Origin: Globodera rostochiensis
Lineage: Eukaryota; Nematoda; Chromadorea; Rhabditida; Heteroderidae
Assembly: GCA_018350325.1 (NCBI GenBank)
Contig: JAEVLN010000007.1
Coordinates: forward strand, 1,021,109-1,085,108
Direction of reading: 5' to 3'
DNA: 64,000 nucleotides
Positions 55,901 through 64,000 of the stretch are shown one piece after another. Below the pieces are notes generated by a model. The model made no database searches and was not told the DNA's origin. It saw nothing but the letters and a program-made list of their open reading frames with translations. The position numbers and the translations under genes were made by a program. Every line of letters begins with the position of its first letter. Position 1 is the first letter of the stretch.

Positions 55901-58833
55901 TAAAATTTATGGACCAAGTCTACTATTCTCTTATACTTTAATCATATTGTTCCTACACCAAATTTCACGTTTGAGCTAGGGTTGGTCCCCCATCCCCAAC
56001 CCCGAACCCCCCAAACGATCGAACTTTTTTTGGTGAACAATGAGTACTTTTGAAAATATAATTGGCTTGTGAGGACGATAAATGAATCTGACATAAGACA
56101 TTGCTAAGATTTTTATTAAAAATTAACAAAATTTTCTTCTCCCCCGACTCCGAAAATTTGGCGTCTTGACCCCGACATGGCCAGCCCCGACCCCTGACTT
56201 TCCTGCCCCCGAGGGGTTGGGGTCCAATCTTTACAAATTAGTTTAAAACAAACCAAATCCTGGTCCACCGTTTCTTCGTTCATAATTGAGTAGTCAATCA
56301 AAATTCTTGTTTTGGCATTAAGCAAAACGTAGGCACGAAATGCAATTTCTTCCTCAGTTGTGTACTCACGATGTTCATTAGGATCATAGGCCCGTGGGCT
56401 CATCATCAGTGACAATTTTCGGGGACTCTTAGAAAACAAATATTAATTCTGATTTTTCTATATGCAATACTTCTATCTGTGTTGAACACTTTGTTACGTA
56501 AACGGTTTCTGTAGCTTTTCATACCGCCGAGATAAAAATTCTCGAACCGGTTTGGCGTGAAGATAGCTGCGCGTTACCAGCGGTGTAAATGTAGGCTAGC
56601 TGGTACTGTATCGAATACAAAAAACTGCATCCGAATCCGTTAACTCTTCGATTTTTTATGAATTTTTTAAATTTGGCTTGAAAACACAAAAATTTATGAT
56701 TTTAAAAAAATCGAAGAGTTGCCGGATTCGGATGCGGTTTTTTGTATTCGATACAGTACCAGCTAGCCTACATTTACACCGCTGGTAACGCGCAGCTATC
56801 TCCACGCCAAACCGGTTCGAGAATTTTTATCTCGGCGGTATGAAAAGCTACAGAAACCGTTTACGTAACAAAGTGTTCAACACAGATAGAAGTATTGCAT
56901 ATAGAAAAATCAGAATTTTTGAACCGCTTTAAAGAAACTTGTACGGAGTCAAATCAAAAAGCGCCTTTTTTTATGCATTGACCTAGTAATTTGACCTCGT
57001 TCTCCGGTCTGAGCACCCGAACCGGTGAGCTTTCGGGCGATGTGTTAATTTCATTCTTAAATATTTAATTTTGTAAAAATATTTTCCAACTATAAAAAAT
57101 CTTTTTTTAAAAATATTAAACGAATCGTTTAAATTTAATTGTTAGCCGGCCGGGGACCTGCTGGTCGTCCGTTAACAAAGTGATGGGCGGCGGCGGATTG
57201 TACTTGCCAAAAAGTCGCTTCACTTCCGTATGTGACTCGCTGTATTCTTCGTCATCAGAATCCGTTACTAAATCGTCGATTGTTCCCCGACACGGCGATG
57301 GTTGGGGAGTTGGGACAAAATGCTAAAAATATAAGATAATAAATAAAAAAAGTTTACCAAACTTTAAAATAATCTAAAATTAACCTAAACCTTATCTTCT
57401 AAAAATAAAAATTCTTTTTAAAATAAGAATTTTGATATGCTTCTGTTTGATGATGGCTTCTTCAGAATGTTAGCTAACGTTTTGTATGCTTTACGACTGA
57501 ACCGATTAAGGGTAACAACAAAAAATTACTATTCCTTTTTTACAAATTGTGACGATTTGACATTACTCGGATCGGGAGCGCGATTTTTATTCATAATTAT
57601 TAATTAATTTACAATTTTTGCTTAGCTTTTGAAAAAGAACATTGAAATCTGGCAAAAACTTTTTTTTAATTTTAATATTGCCACAAACGAATGGACCTTA
57701 TAATTAATTGGCGATGCCTTAAGCGATGGCTCAACATGCTAAAACAGAAATAAATTTATATTAAAATATTGTGCAAAAACATTTCAAAAGCTTTTGAATA
57801 ATAAAAATTGGTAATTTTGAAATTTTGAATTTTTCTATTATCTCAAACAGGTAGGTAGCTTATTTATCAGGAAAATTATAAAAATAATTACAATAAAAAT
57901 AATTAATAATATAATTTTATAAAATAATTGAGTTTGGGCTATTTTTAAAAAACCTTGTATTTTTTAGGCGATGGTTCAGGAGATGGCTCAATAGGCTTCT
58001 TAAATAGGACATAAATATTCGGACAACATTTTCGTCTATTTCTTATAGGCAATATTTTTAAACAATTTAGAATCAAGAAGTCCATTATGGTTAGTAAAAG
58101 ATGATATGGGTACATGCTAGTGATGCTCGAGACCTAAATAAACTCGAACCCGAGATTGACCCCGAGACTCGAGAAGTAACCCCCAAGACTCGAGACTTTT
58201 AATTCTCTCCCCCGAGAGTCGAGGCTTGACCCCGAGAATTGAGACTAAAAATCCGAGACTAAAAACATGACCCCCAAGGCTCGAGACTAGATATCCGAGA
58301 CTCAAAAGTTGACCCCCTGAGACTAGAAGGACCCTCAAGACTAGAAACCCGAGACTATAAAGGGGCCCCGAGACTCGAGACTAGATACCCCAGACTATAA
58401 AGGGGACCCCCGAGACTCGAGACTAGAAACCCGAGACTATAAAGGGGCCCCGAGACTCGAGACTAGATACCCGAGACTATAAAGGGGACCCCCGAGACTC
58501 GAGACTAGAAACCCAAAACTAGAGAAACCCGAAACTCAAAAGCGAGACTTTCGAGCATAACCAGCACATGCAAAAAATTTGATTAATTTAATTGTCTGAG
58601 CGCAACATTTTTTTTTTTTGAAAATTCCCATACATACAAAATTGGACGATTTTTTAAATATTTTGAAAAAATTTTTTTGTTCATCAGGCACTTACAACCC
58701 GTCGTCGATCAACCAACATCTTCGGAGTTGTAACTGGAGAAGAACCTCCAATCGAAAAACTTCTTCCAATTTTTACAGCAATAATTCCCGAAGAAAAATA
58801 ATAAAAGCAAAATATGATGTTTATTTTCAACAT
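52941..58833 (-). CDS. Pioneer secreted protein with Pro-Ser microexon modules and helical region (10 exons, 466 aa)
   Basis: Function unknown; no family recognised. Exons in transcript order: 58833-58696, 57998-57954, 57738-57697, 57322-57158, 56427-56254, 55150-54974, 54784-54730, 54239-54048, 53822-53599 and 53129-52941. All ten join in phase and end at TAG. Residues about 1-19 are a signal peptide. Exons 2 and 3 are microexons of 45 and 42 bases encoding related EPSPEPSPKKYK and EPSLKASPINYK modules; exon 4 opens with the similar PTPQPSP and then an acidic DSDDEEYSES stretch. The first six junctions are all phase 0, so exons 2 to 6 could be skipped singly without a frame break. From about residue 140 the protein is predominantly helical and K/E/I-rich, with cysteines near 229, 306, 405 and 421. 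Introns hold a fold-back element and CTCGAG-rich repeats. An ATTTAG about 15 bases before the ATG may be a trans-splice acceptor. Confidence 0.7.
55261..55331. repeat. Short inverted-repeat element with GTGATGCTCGAG ends (intron 5)
   Basis: The element starts AGTGATGCTCGAGA and ends TCTCGAGCATCAC. A related sequence at 55795-55870 has one similar end, and the larger element at 58116-58566 has the same ends. All three lie in introns of the gene at 52941-58833. Confidence 0.65.
56452..56990. mobile_element. Fold-back element, copy 2 (intron 4)
   Basis: Arms of about 200 bp mirror each other: TACGTAAACGGTTTCTGTAGC on the left and its complement on the right, with GCGCGTTACCAGCGGTGTAAATG also mirrored. 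A tail, GCATTGACCTAGTA, is shared with the first copy at 26516-27300. It sits in an intron of the pioneer gene, ending about 170 bases before exon 4 and starting 25 bases from exon 5. Confidence 0.88.
58116..58566. repeat. CTCGAG-rich repeat element in intron 1
   Basis: The ends read TGATGCTCGAGAC and CTTTCGAGCATAA. The interior holds several copies of an approximately 70-bp unit with CCCGAGACTATAAAGGGGCCCC and CGAGACTCGAGACTAGA. It looks like a small inverted-repeat transposon expanded by internal tandem duplication. The minus-strand frame over it is not a gene. Confidence 0.75.
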
Positions 58834-59120
58834 ATTCACCTCAAATAATCTAAATTTCAATTAATAGTGTAATAAAATTATTTAAAAATAGTATCATATT
58901 ATTTATACATTAACTTATTTACTTTATACATTCGAGGTTTTTTTATAAACTATTCAATAAATATTGTTAATTATATTTAACTTAAATTGATTATCCATTA
59001 TTATATATGTTTAAGAATATGTTAATTCATTTATTATTTAATCGTTTTTGACAAATGTTTTGGGGAATTGACATGCATATGTATTCATGGATTTGTGTAT
59101 ACGTGGATTGCGTAGTCTGG

Positions 59121-59126
59121 TGGCAT
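59121..59126 (-). promoter_or_regulatory. ATGCCA hexamer upstream of the Pro-Ser pioneer gene
   Basis: ATGCCA on the minus strand lies 288 bases upstream of the start codon at 58833. A single copy may well be chance. Confidence 0.2.
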
Positions 59127-59689
59127 TTATGTTGTAGTAATCGGAAATTTCGTCAATGAAAAAATCAATCAAAAAAAATTGTTGGTTACATACAAGAAAT
59201 TCTTATTTTATAATTTTTATGTAAATAAATGAATTGGAAATATAATAAAAAATAAATAAAATTATACAATAAAAATATCAATAAAATTGAATTGTTAACA
59301 GTTTTTGCTTTTTATTAAAACATCTTTTAAAGACCTATTAAGTAGGGGAAAGAACTGTAGAAATGACAATTTTTAGAGGGCTAACCGCCCGGTTTAACTA
59401 GAGATAGGACTTGAGGACCGATCGAGATTTTAATCGAGAATCTCGGTCAATCTTGAATCTCAAAAAATCGCGGTAGCCAAAATATCTTCGATCGAGATTA
59501 TCAAAAATCTCGAAAAAAAATCAGAGAATATTAGCATTTTGATTGGGAAGCCCGACTCAAACAGCTTATACCGGTGGGGTTAAATTGAAGAATTTGAATA
59601 AATTTTAAATAAAAAAAATAAATTTATAATCTTTTTATTCAAAATCGAAATGTATATAATTTTGTTGATAGTTTTTTTCGTTCTTCAAT

Positions 59690-59975
59690 TTTTATTTAAA
59701 TTAAATAAAAATAGAAACGAGTAAAAATTTATTCGAGAATTAATTTTATGCCAAATGAATAAATAATAAAACAGGGTTAAACATGCATTTAAAAATATTG
59801 AGCATCAATTTTATGTCCAAATTTGAATAAATGATAAAATAGGATTAAAACATACTTTTATAATAATATTTAAAAACATTGAGAATTAAATTTATTTCAA
59901 AATTTGAATGAATAATAAAATAGGGATTAAAACATACTTTTATAATAATATTTTAAAATATTGAGTATTATTTTA
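59690..59975. repeat. Tandem repeat, about 70-80-bp AT-rich unit
   Basis: About four imperfect units carry AATTTGAATAAATGATAAAATAG-like sequence, AACATACTTTTATAATAAT and TATTGAG(A/T)ATTA. They are not coding. Confidence 0.75.
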
Positions 59976-61251
59976 TGTTTTACTATTTATATGATGGATA
60001 TGTTGTAAATGCTTGAAAGAGTGCGCTCTTCTACAAAGGATTTAATTCGACCTTCGGCTTAAATTTGTTCTTTTCGACCTTGGGATTTTGCCTTCGGATC
60101 GGAAGCGAAATTTTCATTTATATAAATCCGAGGCCCTAATGAGGACGACTAAAACGTATTTTTTATTTTACTATCATTATCTATAATTATTTCACTTCCC
60201 ACCTCCCACCCAATTAGGGATGTTCGAGAGTCTTGGATTTAAACTCGACAAATTTGGTCAGCTGTTTTGGGTACCCGTTATCGCGGGCTTTATTCATGCA
60301 TTAATGTTCGAAAAAAGTCGAAATGCCAATTTATAACAATTTTTACAAAATTAATTTTCTAATTGTTGGGAGTCCGCGATCACGCCTCACGAATTTTTTG
60401 AAATAATCAGTGATTGGTGCTGAAGTATGGATTAATAAAAAAAATTTCGAAACGAATACTTGGAAATTATATTTTATATGACATTTGAATGGTGCTCACC
60501 GGAAATATAACGTGTGATTGCTGCTATTAGAGACGAGATTTTTAGGGTTTAACCTTTTTTTTTGTTGCGGATAGGGTTTGACGAGAGAAGCCCAAAAATA
60601 GCATTTATTTCGAAAAATTTTTGATGAGCGACTTTTAGTCCCTATAAATCCCTATTTCGGACTTTTTTTGAGAATAAATCCCTATTTCGCCATTTTTTTG
60701 CGGGTTTAGTCCCTATTTTGGTACTTTCCCCCAAAATTTTATAAGAAAAATGCAAACTTTAGGCATTTCTACGCAACATTTCTTAGAAAAAAGAGAAAAG
60801 GTATCACAAAAATCAAAATGTTTTCATTTTCAAAAATGCACTCCTAAAAATGACTTTTTCTTGGACCAAAAATACGGCCTTAAAGATCGAGATTTTCAGA
60901 TAACTTTTTTATTTTTGATTTTTATATAAAATTTTCCAAAATATGGTGAATAGTATTATCATTTTGTAGTCCCTATTTTGGGGATTTTAGTCCCTATATA
61001 CGTCTCTAGTTGCTACGATCATTTTCATAACCAGTTTCAACTCAATTTTTTTTTGAAAATCTAAAATTTGAAAAATGAATGAACAAAATAATAACAGAAA
61101 CCAAGCAAAAAAGACAAAACGACTTATAAAATAAAAAAGATAGAAAGATAGCTGACCAGCCCAAAATTTAGAAGAAAATCTCCCGTTTATCAAAAAATGA
61201 TCGATCAAAATTGTGTCCAAATTTTGGCACAATTTTCTTCACTAATTTTGT

Positions 61252-63494
61252 TCACTTTTTTCCGTTTCCATTTGTTTTTGCTGCTTTGGTTCCGCCGCCA
61301 TTTTTTGATTTTTTTGCTGTTCCGTTAGCGCCACCATTTTTTGCACTTGCATTTTTTGGTTTTCTCGGTGGTGTACAACCGCCACAACATGTGAAGCATC
61401 GTAGGACGACGTTCACAGCTTCGGCCATCAAAGCAAATGGTGCCCCGGCAATTGTTGCCAACACAATCCAGGGACTTTGTACAATGCAACAGAGACCAGA
61501 CACGCTGGCCTAAATTTTTTTTTTGTGATACAACAACAAATAATAGGGCATGTTATAATTTCAGTTTTAACTGGGGTAGGACGGAGCAGGGACTTTTTGG
61601 GAAAAACCGGGACCGGAACTCTTGGGAAAAACCGGGACCGGGACTTTTTTGGGAAAACCGGGACTCTTGGGGAAAACCGGGACCGGGACTTTTTGGGAAA
61701 AACCGGGACCAGGACTCTTGGGGAAAACCGGAGCCGAGACTCTTGGGGAAAACCGGAGCCGAGACTCTTGGGGAAAACCGGGACTCTTGGGGAAAACCGG
61801 GACCGGGACTTTTTTGATCAAGACAACATTTTAGTGCCGGTCCCGTGTTTCCCAAAAAGTGCCGGTCCCGTGCCATCTTAGGTCCAAAACATAGTTTGGT
61901 ACTTTGTTGGCCGGCCTTTAAAGTTCAAAACATTGTTTGGTACTTTGTTGGCCGGCCTCTAAAGTCCAAAACATGTTTGGTACTTTGTTGGCCGGCCTCT
62001 AAAGTCCAAAACATTGTTTGGTACTTTGTTGGCCGGCCTTTCAAGTCCAAAACATTGTTTGGTACTTTGTTGGCCGGCCTCTAAAGTCCAAAACATTGTT
62101 TGGTACTTTGTTGGCCGGCCTTTCAAGTCCAAAACATTGTTTGGTACTTTGTTGGCCGGCCTCTAAAGTCCAAAACATTGTTTGGTACTTTGTTGGCCGG
62201 CCTCTAAAGTCCAAAACATTGTTTGGTACTTTGTTGGCCGGCCTCTAAAGTCCAAAACATTGTTTGGTACTTTGTTGGCCGGCCTCTAAAGTCCAAAACA
62301 TTGTTTGGTACTTTGTTGGCCGGCCTCTAAAGTCCAAAACATACTCGGTAGCAGGTTTCGTGACAATCATTAATGCAGCACGCATTTTCGGCCGGCCAAT
62401 TCGGCATACCGCAGCACACAATGTCGTTTTTCAATGTGTTCACCGCGGCGCACATCTCTGGCGTACCGCCGCGAGCAATTCGACGCGAATTTGAATGGCG
62501 TTCTTAATTACCTAATTATTTGTCTGCAAATTTATGATGCAAAAATTTCAAAAGTAGATTTTGCTAGTGATTATAATTAATTTTAAAATAGAATTTATGT
62601 TGTTAATTTAAAAAAAAAATACTAGAGCCTGTTCAATATAAATTTATTTATCATTAAATAATTAAATTATTAATATAACCTTTATGAATGGAGAAAAGTT
62701 CAGTATAATATTGCAATCGATCACTTTTTAGCATGGAATGTAATGTTAGAATTTTGTTCAAGTGCACAATTATGTTATTATATGTTGTGGACTCGGCCTT
62801 ATCAAACAGACTAAATTTGAAATTTGAATAAAAAAACTTTGAAATCAAAAATATTTTATATGAGAAAATAATAATTTAATTTATTTTATTAAAACTAAAT
62901 TTATATAAGTGTAATATTTTGTATTCGATTTTAAATGATTTTTAAATACAATATTTAATGAAAACTTTTTAATAATTTAGCATTACAAATTTGTTTAAAT
63001 TTATAATAATTAAATATAATTTTAAATTACCTTTTGAGTTCGGCATTTGCTTTTGCCAAACCGTTTGTTTGAACCAATAATTTGCTCTCCATTTCAAAAG
63101 CTTCTTCATATTGGTTTAATGACTTTTCTTCATCACAATAGGGCATCACACTTTTTGCGCGAAGTTCAACCGCATTAATAATGTTTTCAACAATTTCATC
63201 AATTTGATGGACAAATTGTTGAACGTCGAAAAATTTTATAACATTATTATTTAAATTTGTTTCTTCTAATTTTTTTGCCAATTTTTGCAATGATTTAGTG
63301 AAAATTGTTTTTTGTTCATTCAAATCATCATCTTTTTCAATTTTACAAATTTTGTTAAATTTGCTTAAATTTTCATCAAAAATATTTAATGTGCTTTGAA
63401 TAATGTCAATTTCTTTGTTATTAAGCACAAAATTATTCAAAGCAACAGTGGAGGCATTTATAATAAAAATTAAAATTAAATTTATTAATTGCAT
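61252..63494 (-). CDS. Secreted protein with helical region, PLA2-like cysteine cluster and basic tail (4 exons, 336 aa)
   Basis: Exons in transcript order: 63494-63031, 62810-62680, 62502-62345 and 61509-61252; all phases agree and the frame ends at TGA. The start at 63494 is chosen because it opens directly with a signal peptide (MQLINLILIFIINAS) and follows a TTTTAAG possible trans-splice acceptor. An in-frame ATG at 63563 lies farther upstream. Residues 20-199 are K/E/N-rich and mostly helical. Residues 207-250 form a cysteine cluster: MC, VCCGMPNW, then ENACCINDCHETCY. CC followed by H-x2-C recalls the secreted phospholipase A2 active-site signature, but the spacing between CC and H is longer, so activity is doubtful. 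Exon 4 adds CC, a hydrophobic stretch (about 264-288), RCFTCCGGC and a 40-residue tail rich in K, N, G and A. The start of exon 3 is the least certain junction. Confidence 0.72.
61568..61882. mobile_element. TIR element of the GGGACCGGGAC family with internal tandem repeats (last intron)
   Basis: It starts GGGGTAGGACGGAGCAGGGA and ends near TCCCGTGCCATCTTA. Inside are about nine units of GGGAAAACCGGGACCGGGACT-type sequence of 17-28 bp. Several overlapping open frames on both strands come from this repeat. Confidence 0.7.
61894..62342. repeat. 41-bp satellite directly downstream of a splice donor
   Basis: Eleven units of GGTACTTTGTTGGCCGGCC followed by T(C/T)(T/A)AAGTCCAAAACATTGTTT. The array lies in the last intron of the gene at 61252-63494 and, in transcript orientation, begins two bases after the GTATGT donor starts, using GTTTTGGACTTTAGAGG as unit start. 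Plus-strand frames across it are artefacts. Confidence 0.92.
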
Positions 63495-64000
63495 TCTCTT
63501 AAAATAAGAAATATTTTTTTCATAAAATGATAAATTAATGAATTTATGAAAAAATGAGAGCATAAACTTTCATAAAATGCGTAATTTTGCCAAGAAAATA
63601 ATGAATTTATGCACAAATGAGAGCATAAACAACCAATAATAAATCAATTTTTGATTAGAAATCGTTCGTTTGCGTATAATTTGTCAATTAATAATAAGGA
63701 AATGATGAAATATACATTTTAAAATATAAATCGGGGCACTCGCGAAAGCAATTTCGATTGAGAAATATTATTTCCGTTTCCGTTGTCTAAAATTGAATTA
63801 ATTTAAAAAAATTTGTGGATGTAATGATGTGAAAATATACGGTATTCTACGATATACGATACGCCAAACACTTAATGTTCATAAATTCAACAAATATTTT
63901 TTGAGGATAAATTTTGATGTGAGAATGTTGGTGTAAAATATTTATATTGATTGCAAATTATAAATATATATTTGTAAAGCGTTTATTTCCTATTTTAAAA
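63495..64000. other. Upstream region of the helical/PLA2-like secreted gene
   Basis: AT-rich DNA with no gene seen. A TTCATAAAATG ... AATTTATG(A/C)A direct repeat occurs at 63515-63620. No ATGCCA hexamer and no clear TATA box were found. Confidence 0.5.

Larger units (their letters stand above)
58834..61251. other. Intergenic region between two minus-strand secreted genes
   Basis: No gene seen over 2.4 kb. It includes ATCGAGATT repeats (59400-59520), a tandem repeat (59690-59975), an irregular TTTAGTCCCTATTT repeat (60640-60990) and AT-rich DNA. Frames near 61000-61230 on the minus strand are hydrophobic, low-complexity and lack a start context; they probably lie in 3' sequence of the gene at 61252-63494. 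Confidence 0.55.

Noticed and set aside
60987..61232. 81-codon hydrophobic minus-strand frame after the stop of the helical/PLA2-like gene
   Set aside because: Composition typical of T-rich 3' sequence read antisense. No join in phase was found and the gene already ends at TGA 61252.
61437..62494. Overlapping frames on both strands near the last intron of the helical/PLA2-like gene
   Set aside because: They translate the GGGACCGGGAC and 41-bp tandem repeats. Splice phase of the minus-strand gene explains the region.
1..64000. tRNA, rRNA and spliced-leader RNA genes
   Set aside because: Looked for B-box-like GGTTCGANTCC, rRNA and SL1-like sequences on both strands by eye and saw none that could be supported.

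Overview
This window reads as nuclear DNA of a nematode. It is AT-rich and intron-rich, with short exons, TTTCAG/TTTAG/TTAAG acceptors and a dense load of minisatellites and transposons. The clearest phylum marker is a four-exon cuticle collagen (39516-40875) of the standard nematode type. A glutathione-synthetase (GS)-like gene with an N-terminal signal peptide and an altered substrate pocket (42325-48011) matches the GS-like effector family described from cyst and reniform nematodes. I therefore infer a plant-parasitic tylenchid, most likely a cyst-nematode relative. The species cannot be named from the sequence alone.

Layout. About 1.0-10.8 kb is a segmental duplication: two ~4 kb copies, each carrying one intact four-exon gene for a small secreted or membrane-anchored helical protein (1563-3471 and 7143-9259), separated by a minisatellite. 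About 10.98-26.46 kb is a nested transposon stack. A hAT-type element with 8-bp target duplication CCTTAAAT was entered by a Helitron with RPA-like and Rep/helicase genes, and a young Ty3/Gypsy element with identical LTRs sits inside the Helitron's RPA-like gene. About 26.5-30.7 kb holds a fold-back element and two nearly identical hAT MITEs in opposite orientation, with no gene. Host genes follow: a C1GALT1-type core-1 galactosyltransferase (31123-37152, 10 exons), the collagen, the GS-like gene (12 exons), and a small cysteine-containing secreted protein (49156-51766). On the minus strand are a 10-exon secreted pioneer protein with proline-serine microexon modules (52941-58833) and a 4-exon secreted protein combining a helical region, a phospholipase-A2-like cysteine cluster and a basic tail (61252-63494).

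The multi-exon genes were assembled by hand from splice sites, reading-phase continuity and, for the duplicated pair, comparison of the copies. For the collagen, the galactosyltransferase and the GS-like gene, every exon joins in phase and matches family architecture. For the pioneer genes, in-phase joining is the main support.

Together, six of the eight host genes begin with a predicted signal peptide and four or five of them resemble no family I recognise. They sit in repeat-rich DNA and several have ATGCCA hexamers upstream. This is the pattern expected of a secreted-effector neighbourhood, but secretion, gland expression and effector function are inferences.
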